This document shows, in pieces, positions 1 to 8,890 of a stretch of DNA of 64,000 nt; within the stretch, counting starts at the first letter, position 1, and each line of letters opens with the position of its first letter. A program made the position numbers and the translations under genes. The notes beneath the pieces were generated by a model. It was not told the origin of the DNA. It made no database searches and was given only the letters and a program-made list of their open reading frames with translations. Source of the DNA: Gemmatimonadota bacterium (GTDB lineage Bacteria; Gemmatimonadota; Gemmatimonadetes; Gemmatimonadales; Gemmatimonadaceae); NCBI GenBank assembly GCA_021324775.1, contig JAJPIM010000043.1:62001-126000 (forward strand), read 5' to 3'.

Positions 1-2
1 GC

Positions 3-1394
3 CCGGTCACGCTCGTGGGAGTAGATCGGATTACGGGAGCGAGTTGGGTGACCGCCGACCGCATTCTGGTACTTGAAAGCGAGGGCTTCGACCTCCACTG
101 GATTTCCGCGTCCGGAGCACGTCCTGACTCGACGGTGCACCTCGCCACGCAATTCGTCACACCCGATGTGTTGCCGGGCGGTGAGTGGGCGGTGGGGCAG
201 CTCAGCTCCGGGCAACTGGCCCTGTTGTCGTTGACGAACGGCACCGAGCTCGCGATCACCAGGCGCGGCGTCCTTCCGGTGGATTCGGTTCAGCAGGCCG
301 ACTTGCTCTTTGGAACCAGTCCGCGCTGGCTCTCACCCGGATACATCGTGTACGGTGCCGGCGACGGTGTCCTCACGGCCATGCCGTTCGACGGGACAAA
401 TCGTAAGGTGTTGGGCGAGCCGATATCGCTGATCTCTGGAATGCGGATGGAGGCGGGCTTCGGCTACGCGGAGTTTACCATCTCCGGGGACGGAACGCTG
501 GTATACGTTCCCGGACGCAACCAACTGTACGTGAACATCGCGTTCGTCTCGCCCAACGGTGGGATCGACACTCTCCCATTTCCCCCGGGACCCTACACCC
601 AGCCGCGGCTCTCGCCCGACGGTACTCAGCTTGCCGCGCAGGCTCGGAACCCCCTGGGAGGCTGGGAAATACTGCTCATGAACCTCGTCACCGGCGGACG
701 GCAGAAGGTGGAGGTTCGGGGCAATTATCGGGCGTTTCCGGCGTCCTGGCTCCCATCCGGGCGGGAGCTCATGATCGGCCTCTGGGATCCGGTGCAGTTC
801 GTGAACTACGGCGCACGGATTCAGTCGCTCGAAACGGGGAAGTGGACCGACATCCGTCTCACCGGCGCGTCGTACATGACGGTATCGCGCGACGGACGTT
901 TGTTCGTCTTCTCGGATTGGCGTACGGGAGATCTGTACCTCCGATCGATGGGGGCAGATACGACGCGGATACCGATCCCGGCTCGCGGTTTCGCGGCGAG
1001 TTTTTCTCCGAATGGCCGTTGGGTTGCCTGGGGCGGAGTAAATGGCACAGTGGCGGTGTCACCGGTCCCACCGACCGGAGCGATCTACCAGGTCGCGGAG
1101 CGGGGGCAAATGCCGCTGTGGACCCCGAAAGGAGATGGCGTCATTTTCCGCGACGGCTCCCGCTATTTCGCGGCACCGATCTCGTTCGTCGGGGGATTCC
1201 ACGCCGGCCGGCCCCGGCTGTTGGCGCAGGGCCCATTTCTCTGGACCTTCGCGTGGAACTACGACGTCGCCCCCGACGGGCGCCTGCTAGTCTTGCTGAG
1301 CAGCCCTGAGCAGGAGGCCGGGACCCTGGGCGTAATCACCGGCCTCCCCGGCGCCGTCGCGCGGATCGCCGCAGCCGGGCCCAAAGTCCCCTAA
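3..1394 (+). CDS. WD40-like beta-propeller protein, C-terminal part (5' end outside window)
   Basis: The reading frame is open to the window edge, so the N-terminus is missing; the GTG at 15 is only the first in-frame start codon. About 460 residues are visible. They contain repeated PD40/TolB-like blades, for example LSPDGTQLAA (about residue 200), SRDGRLFVF, FSPNGRWVAW and VAPDGRLLVL. In this kind of genome such propellers commonly form the C-terminal sensor half of a membrane Ser/Thr kinase, and the complete kinase at 16014-18608 has a comparable C-terminal half. The kinase assignment is therefore inference, because no kinase motif lies inside the window. A free-standing secreted TolB-like protein is the alternative. 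Confidence 0.75.
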   Translation, partial: PVTLVGVDRITGASWVTADRILVLESEGFDLHWISASGARPDSTVHLATQFVTPDVLPGGEWAVGQLSSGQLALLSLTNGTELAITRRGVLPVDSVQQADLLFGTSPRWLSPGYIVYGAGDGVLTAMPFDGTNRKVLGEPISLISGMRMEAGFGYAEFTISGDGTLVYVPGRNQLYVNIAFVSPNGGIDTLPFPPGPYTQPRLSPDGTQLAAQARNPLGGWEILLMNLVTGGRQKVEVRGNYRAFPASWLPSGRELMIGLWDPVQFVNYGARIQSLETGKWTDIRLTGASYMTVSRDGRLFVFSDWRTGDLYLRSMGADTTRIPIPARGFAASFSPNGRWVAWGGVNGTVAVSPVPPTGAIYQVAERGQMPLWTPKGDGVIFRDGSRYFAAPISFVGGFHAGRPRLLAQGPFLWTFAWNYDVAPDGRLLVLLSSPEQEAGTLGVITGLPGAVARIAAAGPKVP

Positions 1395-1581
1395 GAAGTC
1401 GAGTGGCGAACCGGCCGCACCCGTGACCACTGCGGCCGACTCTTTGGTGTGTTACACAGGTGGTTCGGTGACGCTGTTGTTACAGCAAACCAAGGTCGCC
1501 CTATGGTGACGGTCCATGGCGTCCGATACTCTGCATCCTGGCATCTGGCGTGGCGGTGATACAGCAGTCGTTGGAGCGTCC

Positions 1582-1707
1582 ATGCGGTTACTGGTCCGTC
1601 GAGCGGTAGCCTGTCTCGTAGCCGGCGCGATCGCGGGCTGCGCGGGTGGCCGCCCGGGCGGGGGTCCCGCACCATCCGCACCGATCGTGATCGCGCCGGC
1701 GACATGA
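1582..1707 (+). CDS. very small lipoprotein or truncated lipoprotein stub (41 aa)
   Basis: ATG at 1582 is preceded by GGAG with a 6-base spacer. The 41 residues form a basic N-terminus (MRLLVRR), a short hydrophobic segment and a lipobox ending GAIAGC, then a Gly/Pro-rich tail. The TGA stop overlaps the ATG of the FAD oxidase (ATGA at 1704), which suggests translational coupling. It may be a genuine mini-lipoprotein or the remaining start of a larger lipoprotein, such as a substrate-binding protein for the phosphonate pathway that follows. Nothing in the sequence decides between these. Between the previous gene and this one (1395-1581) I see no other gene. Confidence 0.4.
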   Translation: MRLLVRRAVACLVAGAIAGCAGGRPGGGPAPSAPIVIAPAT

Positions 1708-2834
1708 CTCATCGTGCGCAGGTCGCCGTAGTCGGTGGCGGGATGCTCGGTCTCGCGCATGCGTATCTGGCCGCGAAGCAGGGTCGTTCGGTCGTGCTGT
1801 TCGAACGCGGTGTACGAGCGGCCGGAGCGTCGCTGCGCAACTTCGGCATGATCTGGCCCATTGGCCAGCCAGCAGGAGAGATGCATGAGATGGCGCTGCG
1901 CAGTCGTGCCCTCTGGATCGAGGCACTTTCCGAGGCGAAACTGCCGAGCCGGCCGACCGGGTCGCTGCACCTTGCCCACTATCAAGACGAGCTTGACGTG
2001 CTGCGCGAGTTCACGGAGTTGGCGCCGGGGCTTGGTTACGCCTGCGAGTTGCTGTCGCCGGAGACGGTCATGACGCGCACCAATGCCGTGCGTCCCGACG
2101 GTCTTTTGGGCGGACTCTGGAGCGACACCGAACTGACGATCGATCCACGGCGCGTCGTCGGCGGGTTTCCCGCCGTCCTCACCGCGCTCGGCGTGGAGGT
2201 CCGATTCGGGTGTCCGGTGATTGGAATCGACCTGCCGATCGTCGAGACGCCGCTGGGCCGTTGGGAGGTCGACGCGGTCATCGTCTGTTCGGGGGATGAC
2301 TTCGAGACACTCTACCCCGACGTCTTTGCGTCGAGTGGCCTCACGCGCTGCAAGCTGCAAATGATGCGGACGATTCCGCAGCCGGGCGACTGGTTGCTCG
2401 GTCCAGCGTTGGCTGCGGGGCTGACACTTCGGTTCTACAAGTCATTCCGCGCGTGTACGACGTTGGGCCTCCTCCGAGCGCGGATCGCGAAGGACAAGCC
2501 GGCGTACGATCGATGGGAGATCCACACCCTCGTGTCTCAAACGGCCGACGGTGCGATCACCCTCGGAGACTCGCACGAATACGGACCCTCGCCGGCGGTG
2601 TTCGATCGGACGGAGATCGATGAGCTGATCCTCGATGAGGTACGCACCTATCTCCGGCTGCCCGACTGGCGGTTGGCCGAGAGATGGCACGGCGTTTACG
2701 CGGTACATCCCGACAGATCCTACCTCGTGTCTGAGCCATCGCCCGGAGTGCGCATCGTGACCGGAGTGGGCGGCGCCGGAATGACGCTCGCCTTCGGGCT
2801 CGCCGATCGCTCCCTCACGGAGCTGCGCCTGTGA
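1704..2834 (+). CDS. FAD-dependent oxidoreductase, TIGR03364-like, linked to phosphonate catabolism
   Basis: A 376-residue DAO-type flavoprotein. The N-terminal Rossmann motif VAVVGGGMLGLAHAYLA lies at residues 6-22, followed by the ER of the second beta strand (VVLFER). The C-terminal GVGGAGMTLAFGLA segment is the second FAD contact typical of glycine-oxidase/DadA relatives. Its GTGA overlap with phnX downstream matches the known genomic pairing of TIGR03364 oxidases with phosphonatase, where oxidation of an aminoalkylphosphonate to phosphonoacetaldehyde is the proposed role. Substrate identity is inferred from this neighbour only. The protein is probably cytoplasmic, as no signal peptide is seen. 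Confidence 0.8.
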   Translation: MTHRAQVAVVGGGMLGLAHAYLAAKQGRSVVLFERGVRAAGASLRNFGMIWPIGQPAGEMHEMALRSRALWIEALSEAKLPSRPTGSLHLAHYQDELDVLREFTELAPGLGYACELLSPETVMTRTNAVRPDGLLGGLWSDTELTIDPRRVVGGFPAVLTALGVEVRFGCPVIGIDLPIVETPLGRWEVDAVIVCSGDDFETLYPDVFASSGLTRCKLQMMRTIPQPGDWLLGPALAAGLTLRFYKSFRACTTLGLLRARIAKDKPAYDRWEIHTLVSQTADGAITLGDSHEYGPSPAVFDRTEIDELILDEVRTYLRLPDWRLAERWHGVYAVHPDRSYLVSEPSPGVRIVTGVGGAGMTLAFGLADRSLTELRL

Positions 2835-3589
2835 TCCTCAGGGCGGCCATCCTGGACTGGGCTGGCACGACGGTCGACCACGGCAGTCTGGCACCAGTCG
2901 CCGCGATGCAGAGCGTGTTCGCGTCGTTTGGGATCGACGTCACGGCCGGCGAGATACGAAAGTCCATGGGCCTCCCCAAGAAGGACCATCTGCGCGCGAT
3001 CCTGGCCGCGCGATCAGGAACAGCCGATGTCGAGGCGCTGTACGAGGCATTCATTCCTCGCCAGTTGGAGGTGCTAGCCGAACACGCTGAGGTGATCGAA
3101 GGCGTGCCCGAAGCCATCGACCGCCTGCGGTCCCGCGGACTCAAGATCGGCTCGACCACTGGGTACAACCGCGCGATGCTCGGCGATCTGATGCGTCGCG
3201 CGCGACTGCAGGGGTATTCGCCAGATTGCGCGGTCTGCCCCGAGGATGTCGGTGGCGGCCGGCCGATGCCGTGGATGTGCTACCAGGCCGCGATGCTCCT
3301 CCGGGTGTATCCGCTCTGGACCATCGTCAAGATCGGCGATACGGAGAGCGACATCGCCGAGGGCAGGAACGCGGGGATGTGGACGATCGCAATTGCCCGT
3401 ACAGGGAATGAAGTGGGAGTGTCCCGGGCCGAATGGGACGCCATGCCAGCCGAGCGACGTGCGGTGCTCCTGGCGTCGGCGTGGGGACGGTTGAGCGCAG
3501 CAGACTACGTGGTGGCAAGTGTCGCCGAGGCGGATCCCGCGCTTGACGCCATAGAGGAGCGGCTGGCACGAGGCGAGCGGCCCGCCTGA
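2831..3589 (+). CDS. phnX: phosphonoacetaldehyde hydrolase (phosphonatase)
   Basis: A 252-residue HAD-superfamily enzyme that splits phosphonoacetaldehyde into acetaldehyde and phosphate. The nucleophile motif ILDWAGTTVD contains Asp9. The MGLPKKDH motif holds the Schiff-base lysine (Lys50 by position) that distinguishes phosphonatases from other HAD phosphatases. The DAARVDG-type motif IV is present as KIGDTESDIAEGRNAG near residue 165. Length is close to the family norm of about 260-270. The GTG start overlaps the stop of the upstream FAD oxidase (GTGA), so the two are one operon that probably yields phosphate and a C2 unit from aminoalkylphosphonates. The C-terminus lies about 100 bases before the PadR promoter. 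Confidence 0.92.
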   Translation: MILRAAILDWAGTTVDHGSLAPVAAMQSVFASFGIDVTAGEIRKSMGLPKKDHLRAILAARSGTADVEALYEAFIPRQLEVLAEHAEVIEGVPEAIDRLRSRGLKIGSTTGYNRAMLGDLMRRARLQGYSPDCAVCPEDVGGGRPMPWMCYQAAMLLRVYPLWTIVKIGDTESDIAEGRNAGMWTIAIARTGNEVGVSRAEWDAMPAERRAVLLASAWGRLSAADYVVASVAEADPALDAIEERLARGERPA

Positions 3590-3695
3590 TCGGCGCCGGG
3601 CGATCAACCCCTGGCAAGCGTGTGATGCAGACCGATGACGAGGACCGTCGCCGCGGCGGCGCTCGCGCTCAGCACCAGCCCGCCGACGGGGGGCC

Positions 3696-3730
3696 TTGAC
3701 TTGTTGTCGGCAGACGACAACAATATTGAC
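3696..3730 (+). promoter_or_regulatory. promoter and candidate PadR operator
   Basis: A perfect 9-bp inverted repeat, TTGTTGTCG (3701-3709) and CGACAACAA (3715-3723), has a 5-base centre. It lies between a TTGACT -35 box (3696-3701) and an A/T-rich -10 region (CAATAT, 3721-3726). The ATG of padR follows at 3731. The operator sits inside the promoter, as expected for autorepression by the PadR protein it precedes. The leader would be only a few bases and no Shine-Dalgarno is visible, so translation is probably leaderless or nearly so. Confidence 0.65.
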
Positions 3731-4060
3731 ATGAGCCCTGACGATCGGCTCCAAGGCACCCTCGATCTGCTCGTCTTGCGGACGCTCGCGGACGAGCCGA
3801 TGCACGGCTGGGCGATTTCGCGGCGCATTCGCGAACGATCCGGCGACGTGCTGCAGGTCAACCAGGGGTCGCTCTACCCGGCGTTGCACCGGCTCGAGGA
3901 CGAGGGGTGGCTGTCGGCCGAATGGGTCGTGGCGGAGACCGGCCGGCGTGCCAAGGTCTATACACTGACCGCGAAAGGCCGCCGCGCGTGCGAGCGCGAG
4001 GAGCGCGGTTGGCTCATGTTTGTCGCCGCGGTCACGCAGGTGCTGCAAGCGGCGCTATGA
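3731..4060 (+). CDS. PadR-family transcriptional regulator (copy 1)
   Basis: A 109-residue winged-helix regulator with the standard opening DRLQGTLDLLVLRTL, the recognition-helix region LYPALHRLEDEGWL, and the wing segment TGRRAKVYTLTAKGRR. The ATG at 3731 was chosen over upstream in-frame starts because the conserved domain begins a few residues after it and the promoter/operator palindrome lies directly upstream. The ATGA overlap with the following ADOP permease shows a two-gene operon. PadR proteins of this subgroup usually repress the adjacent transporter and respond to a small molecule; the ligand is unknown here. Confidence 0.9.
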   Translation: MSPDDRLQGTLDLLVLRTLADEPMHGWAISRRIRERSGDVLQVNQGSLYPALHRLEDEGWLSAEWVVAETGRRAKVYTLTAKGRRACEREERGWLMFVAAVTQVLQAAL

Positions 4061-6615
4061 AACTCCTGCGGCGGATCCGCTCGGTCGTCTCGAGACGTGC
4101 CGCCGAGCGCGATCTCGACGACGAGATCGCGCTGCACCTGAGGCTCGAGGCCGAACAGCTCGAGCAGCAGGGCCTCGACGCCCGCACTGCGGCCGCAACC
4201 GCGCGCCGCCGTTTCGGCCGCATCGAGTCGATCAAGGACGCCCTCCGTGCCGTGCGTGGCGTCGAGCCGTTCGAGGAGCTACGCCGCGACCTGGTGTTCG
4301 CCGCGCGTGCGTTGCGGCGCCGGCCCGGGTTCGCGACCGTCGTCCTGCTGACGCTCGTGATCGGGCTGGCGAGCGCCACGACCATCTTCGGCGTCGTCTA
4401 CGGCGTCCTGTGGGCACCGCTGCCCTACGGAGATCCGGACCGCTTGGTCACGGTCTGGCAGACCGACCACCCGCATGGCATCGATCGCGGACGCGCGTCG
4501 TTGCCGAACGTCCTCGACTGGCGCGAGCGCTCCAGATCATTCGCTGCGCTCGCGGCCATCGAGCCATTCGGCGTCCGCTATTCGACCCCCGAGGGTCCCG
4601 AGCGCCTCTTCGCGTGGCGCGTAACCGAGGGATTCTTCACCGCGCTCCGCGCGACACCGCTCCTGGGCCGTACCTTCGCGCCCGATGAATACCAGCCCGG
4701 CCACGACGGGGTCGCGGTCCTCGACTACGATCTGTGGCGCACGCGATTCAACGCGGATTCGGGCCTCATCGGCAAGATCTTGACGTTGAATGACGGGCCG
4801 GTGCGCGTCATCGGCGTCATGCCGCGCGGCGTTCGATATCCGCGGGGGCAGGGGATTTGGCTTCCGAAGGTCCCGCAGCCCGCCGAGTTGCTGGAGCGCA
4901 ATGCGAACTTCTATTTGGCCGTCGGCCGGCTTGCGCCGGGCGTCTCGTTGGACCGCGCGCGCCGCGACATGACCGGCGTAGCCGCCGGCCTCGCGCGAGA
5001 GTACCCGGCCGTGGATGGCGACGTCAGCGTGTCCCTCGTGCCGATGCGCGACGACCTCGTGGGGAACGTGCGTGGCCGATTGCTGCTGGTCTTCGCGTCC
5101 GTCGGTCTCCTCGTGCTCCTGACCGGTGCGAATCTCACCACCATGCTGATGGCTCGCGCCGTCGAGCGGGAGGGCGAGCTGCGGATTCGCGCCGCATTGG
5201 GCGCCGGCCGCCGCCGCATTGCATTGCAGGTCATGACGGAGCACCTGCTCCTGGGCGCGCTCGGATGGGGGCTCTCGATCATCGTGGCAATTTTTGCGTT
5301 GAGGACCGTGCGCGCGATGGGCGCTGGCCTTCTGCCTCGCGCCGACGAGTTGCACGTCGGGTTGCCGGCCGCGGTCTTCGCGGCCCTGCTGGTGCTCGGC
5401 TTCGCGCTCACCCCGGCTCGTACCTCGCGAAAGGGGCGGCGCGTTCAGCAGGTTCTCGTGGTCAGCGAGGTGTCGCTCGCGTTGGTCCTGGTGATCGCCG
5501 CCGGATTGTTCGTGCGCAGCGTCCGCGCGCTGCTCGGTGTAGACCCCGGATTCGCCCCGGCAAACGTGCTCGCCGTCTCGCTGCAGACGGAGCACCTGTA
5601 CCCGTCGGACACCGCCCGCGCGGCCTTTGTGCGCACGCTCGAGGATCGCCTGTCCACCATCCCCGGCGTTCGCCAAGCCGGCGTGACGTCGGGGCTGCCG
5701 TTCGCGGGTACCATCGGGACGGATCGCGCCGCGTTCGAGATCGTCGGCCGCCCGGTTGCCTCTGTCCGCGAGCGGCCGAACGTACATGCCGCGGCGGTGT
5801 CGCCGGGGTACTTTCCTGCCCTCGGGATACCGATGCGCCAGGGGCGCGCGTTCGTGGCCACCGACGATGCGACGCATCCCCCGGTCGCGATCGTGAGTGC
5901 CGCATTCGCGCGCGAGTACTGGGGTACCGCGAATCCGATCGGCGAACGGCTGTCCGCGTCGTTCGGCCGCGAACCGGTGGTTCGCGAGATCGTCGGGGTG
6001 GTCGCCGATGTCCACCAGACCGGACTCGACCAGCCGCCAGCGCCGGACCTCTACCTGCCGTATGCGCAGGAACCGGGCGGCGGGGTCGAATTCGTGCTCC
6101 ATACATCGGTCACGCCGCGCTCGCTCCTCGGCGCCGTGCGGCGCGAGCTCGGCAACGTGAACGGTGCCATGCCGATCGCGACGGTCGCGACGCTCGACGA
6201 GCTCCTGGCCGAATCCACGCGCGCGTCTCGCGTCGTGCTGACCGTCCTCGGCGCATTCGCGAGCATCGCATTGACGCTCGCGGGCCTCGGGATCTTCGGC
6301 GTCATGACGCATCTCACGCGGAGCCGGACGAAGGAAGTCAGCATTCGACTCGCCCTCGGCGCCTCCTCGCGAGGGATTCTGAATCTGATCCTCGGCGAAG
6401 CGCTGGGCCTCGCCGCTGCCGGGACTCTCATCGGCCTCGCCGCCGCCGCGGTGCTGGGGCGGTCGGTCAGCGCCTTGCTCTACTCGGTGTCGCCGATCGA
6501 TCCCCTGACGCTGGCCGCCGGTGTCACGGTGCTGCTCGCCGTCGCGAGTATTGCGGCGTACGTGCCGGCGCGCCGCGCGGCCACGGTCGACGCGGTCCGC
6601 GCGCTCAGAGACTAG
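4057..6615 (+). CDS. ADOP-type ABC transporter permease (MacB/FtsX fold), copy 1
   Basis: An 852-residue membrane protein of the ADOP family (acidobacterial duplicated orphan permease): a short N-terminal helical domain, then two MacB-PCD/FtsX halves. The first TM helix is near residues 91-118 (LLTLVIGLASATTIFGVVYG), the middle FtsX block contains MARAVEREGELRIRAALGAG, and the last block contains GVMTHLTRSRTKEVSIRLALGA. It has no ATPase domain. The linker between the two halves (around ALTPARTSRKGRR, 5410-5440) is about 24 residues shorter than in copy 2. It starts at the ATG that overlaps the PadR stop, so it is translationally coupled to it. Export of a toxic compound or antimicrobial peptide is a common guess but the substrate is not known. 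Confidence 0.85.
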   Translation: MKLLRRIRSVVSRRAAERDLDDEIALHLRLEAEQLEQQGLDARTAAATARRRFGRIESIKDALRAVRGVEPFEELRRDLVFAARALRRRPGFATVVLLTLVIGLASATTIFGVVYGVLWAPLPYGDPDRLVTVWQTDHPHGIDRGRASLPNVLDWRERSRSFAALAAIEPFGVRYSTPEGPERLFAWRVTEGFFTALRATPLLGRTFAPDEYQPGHDGVAVLDYDLWRTRFNADSGLIGKILTLNDGPVRVIGVMPRGVRYPRGQGIWLPKVPQPAELLERNANFYLAVGRLAPGVSLDRARRDMTGVAAGLAREYPAVDGDVSVSLVPMRDDLVGNVRGRLLLVFASVGLLVLLTGANLTTMLMARAVEREGELRIRAALGAGRRRIALQVMTEHLLLGALGWGLSIIVAIFALRTVRAMGAGLLPRADELHVGLPAAVFAALLVLGFALTPARTSRKGRRVQQVLVVSEVSLALVLVIAAGLFVRSVRALLGVDPGFAPANVLAVSLQTEHLYPSDTARAAFVRTLEDRLSTIPGVRQAGVTSGLPFAGTIGTDRAAFEIVGRPVASVRERPNVHAAAVSPGYFPALGIPMRQGRAFVATDDATHPPVAIVSAAFAREYWGTANPIGERLSASFGREPVVREIVGVVADVHQTGLDQPPAPDLYLPYAQEPGGGVEFVLHTSVTPRSLLGAVRRELGNVNGAMPIATVATLDELLAESTRASRVVLTVLGAFASIALTLAGLGIFGVMTHLTRSRTKEVSIRLALGASSRGILNLILGEALGLAAAGTLIGLAAAAVLGRSVSALLYSVSPIDPLTLAAGVTVLLAVASIAAYVPARRAATVDAVRALRD

Positions 6616-6782
6616 AAGTCCGCGAAGCGGTCCGTGTTTGCGGCCCGGCACCTGCCGTGCCCGTCGCGGGGGCGGACGGCGCTGGCCCTGGCAGTCGCAC
6701 GGGAGTCTTGTTACAGTCCTGCTCACGCCTGCATTGCCAGTCGCCCCGACCTAAATCGGGAACGCTCGCCACGGAGTGACGT

Positions 6783-7898
6783 ATGAGTGAGGTGCGGCTT
6801 CTCGTCGGTACGCGGAAGGGTGCGTTTGTGCTCTCGGCGGATGGACAACGCAAACGGTGGACGGTGAGCGGCCCCCACTTCGGTGGATGGGAGATCTATC
6901 ACGTCAAAGGGTCGCCGGCCGATCCGAACCGCCTGTACGCGTCGCAGTCCAGCGGATGGTTCGGCCAGCAGATCCAGCGGTCGGACGACGGAGGCAAGAC
7001 GTGGGAGCCGGCCGGCAACCAGTTCACCTACGATGGCGTCCCCGGGACGCACCAGTGGTACGACGGCACGCCGCACCCATGGGAGTTCAAGCGAGTCTGG
7101 CACCTCGAGCCATCGCTGACCGATCCCGATTTCGTCTACGCCGGGATCGAGGATGCGGCGTTGTTCCGCTCGCGTGATGGCGGCAAAACGTGGGACGAGC
7201 TCTCCGGATTGCGCAGCCACGGCTCCGGACCCCGCTGGCAACCCGGCGCCGGCGGGATGTGCCTCCACACGATCATTGTGGATCCGACCGACCCCTCGCG
7301 GATCTACATCGCGATTTCGGCGGCCGGGGCGTTTCGGACCGACGACGCGGGCAAGACCTGGCGCCCCATCAATCGTGGATTGAGATCGGCGCAGATCCCC
7401 GACCAGGATGCCGAGGTTGGCCACTGCGTGCACCACATGGCGATGCACCGGTCGCGTCCCGGCGTGCTGTTCATGCAGAAACATTGGGACGTGATGCGCA
7501 CCGATGACGCCGGCGGGACGTGGCGCGAGGTCAGCGGCAACTTGCCGAGCGATTTCGGGTTCGTCATCGACGTCCATGCGCACGAGCCGGACACGGTCTT
7601 CGTTGTACCGATCAAGAGCGATTCAGAGCACTATCCGCCCGATGGGAAGCTGCGCGTGTACCGCAGCCGGTCCGGCGGCAATGAGTGGGAGCCGCTGACG
7701 AAGGGGCTCCCCCAGCGGGATTGCTACGTCAACGTATTGCGCGACGCGATGGCGGTCGACTCGCTCGATGCGTGCGGCGTGTATTTCGGCACCACCGGCG
7801 GGCAGGTCTACGCGTCGGCCGACGCTGGGGACACTTGGACCCCGATCGTCAGGGACCTGCCGGCCGTGCTGTCCGTCGAAGCCCAGACGCTGTCATGA
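6783..7898 (+). CDS. BNR/sialidase-like beta-propeller protein
   Basis: A 371-residue protein with repeated Asp-box (BNR) turns of the form SxDxGx[46 protein letters not shown] and [11 protein letters not shown]. It resembles the cytoplasmic WD40/YVTN/BNR-like proteins annotated as exo-alpha-sialidase-like or glycosyl hydrolase, but sialidase catalytic residues are not evident, so enzymatic activity should not be assumed. No signal peptide is present. GGAG precedes the ATG. Its stop overlaps the ATG of a MoaD/ThiS-like gene (ATGA at 7895), a pairing that suggests the two work together. The 167 bases upstream (6616-6782) hold no gene. Confidence 0.75.
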   Translation: MSEVRLLVGTRKGAFVLSADGQRKRWTVSGPHFGGWEIYHVKGSPADPNRLYASQSSGWFGQQIQRSDDGGKTWEPAGNQFTYDGVPGTHQWYDGTPHPWEFKRVWHLEPSLTDPDFVYAGIEDAALFRSRDGGKTWDELSGLRSHGSGPRWQPGAGGMCLHTIIVDPTDPSRIYIAISAAGAFRTDDAGKTWRPINRGLRSAQIPDQDAEVGHCVHHMAMHRSRPGVLFMQKHWDVMRTDDAGGTWREVSGNLPSDFGFVIDVHAHEPDTVFVVPIKSDSEHYPPDGKLRVYRSRSGGNEWEPLTKGLPQRDCYVNVLRDAMAVDSLDACGVYFGTTGGQVYASADAGDTWTPIVRDLPAVLSVEAQTLS

Positions 7899-8191
7899 TC
7901 CGAGTCGTGCTTCCTACCCACCTGCGGACGCTCGCGCAGGTCGGCGGCGAAGTGACGCTGCAGGTCGAGGGTCAAGCGACCCAGCGTTCGGTGCTCGACG
8001 CACTCGAAGCCCGCTATCCCGTGCTGCGTGGCACCATCCGCGACCATGGTACGCAGCAGCGCCGCGCGTTCGTGCGGTTCTTCGCGTGCCGCGAGGATCT
8101 GTCACATGAAATGCCGGATGCGGCGCTCCCCGAGGCGGTCGCGACGGGGAGCGAGCCGTTTCTGGTGGTCGGAGCTATGGCCGGCGGTTGA
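7895..8191 (+). CDS. MoaD/ThiS-family ubiquitin-like protein
   Basis: A 98-residue beta-grasp protein that starts at the ATG overlapping the previous stop. It ends in the diglycine tail AMAGG needed for adenylation and thiocarboxylation in MoaD, ThiS and their relatives, and it carries the family core [10 protein letters not shown] near residue 60. Its length is slightly above canonical MoaD (about 80). No MoeB/ThiF-like activating enzyme or MoaE lies nearby, so its role may be molybdopterin synthesis or a different sulfur-carrier function. Coupling with the BNR protein is the only local clue. Confidence 0.8.
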   Translation: MIRVVLPTHLRTLAQVGGEVTLQVEGQATQRSVLDALEARYPVLRGTIRDHGTQQRRAFVRFFACREDLSHEMPDAALPEAVATGSEPFLVVGAMAGG

Positions 8192-8207
8192 CCGAGTGCC
8201 GGTCGCC

Positions 8208-8669
8208 TCAGTGGCTCGCACCACGAGGATCGTCGCTCGGGTGCACGTAGGTCATGGCAAAGGGACCCGTTGACTCGACTTGGACGACAGTCTTCCCCTT
8301 GGCCTGCGCGAAATGCGCCGCGTTGGCGGGAACAGCGCCCGACGCGCCTGCCGCCAGGGGCTTGGTTTTCGCCACATCCCACGTGTCACCCATTCCGACG
8401 AGGAACGTGCCCTTCATTACGGTCACATTCTCGTCCGTTGGATGCGAATGTGGCTTGATCTTGTAGCCGTCGGGCATCGACAACTGAATCGTGAACGGCC
8501 CTGCCTTCCCGGGATCGCCGGACACGACAGCCATCTGCGCGCCCGAGGGAAACGCGGCCGGGGCAGGCCCCCACTTGAGGTCAGACGCCTTGGCTGGGGC
8601 CTGGCCGTACGCGACCACGGCGCCAAACGCGAACAGGCCGGCAACGAGGGCAGGAACGGTGCGACGCAT
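8208..8669 (-). CDS. secreted cupin-domain protein
   Basis: A 153-residue protein with a cleavable signal peptide (MRRTVPALVAGLFAFGAVVA, cleavage after AYG-Q). The body is a single cupin barrel whose first motif, KPHSHPTDENVTVMKGTF, supplies two His and one Glu for a metal. The second motif, PANAAHFAQAKG, supplies another His. A GGAGG sequence lies just upstream of the ATG. It is transcribed convergently with the MoaD-like gene, with 16 bases between them. Function is unknown; periplasmic metal-dependent cupins of this type are often annotated only as cupin-domain proteins. The 220 bases upstream (8670-8890) show no other gene. Confidence 0.8.
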   Translation of the reverse strand: MRRTVPALVAGLFAFGAVVAYGQAPAKASDLKWGPAPAAFPSGAQMAVVSGDPGKAGPFTIQLSMPDGYKIKPHSHPTDENVTVMKGTFLVGMGDTWDVAKTKPLAAGASGAVPANAAHFAQAKGKTVVQVESTGPFAMTYVHPSDDPRGASH

Positions 8670-8890
8670 GGTGGGCCTCCAGCGATGGTGTGGGTGTCAT
8701 CAACGCGCTATAGTCGCCCGGATAGTCCCCGCCGTCCAGTAGGCCGGCCAAATCATGGTGCGAACAGCGGAACTCGAGTGATCGGGGTTCCGCGGGGGAT
8801 GTGCGCCGGGATCTGGCTCACCTGGCGCGCGACGGTTCACCTTTGGGTGAGCGAGCGACTACGGTTGCAATCGGGCTCGGCTGAGAACGG

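Noticed and set aside
4537..6726. Minus-strand open frame of 729 codons opposite ADOP permease 1
   Set aside because: Antisense shadow rich in Arg, His and Gln with no membrane segment or domain; the plus strand encodes the permease.
4857..6779. Plus-strand frame of 640 codons in another phase within ADOP permease 1
   Set aside because: Alternate-phase shadow with Arg/Gly-rich composition; the permease frame contains the conserved FtsX blocks.
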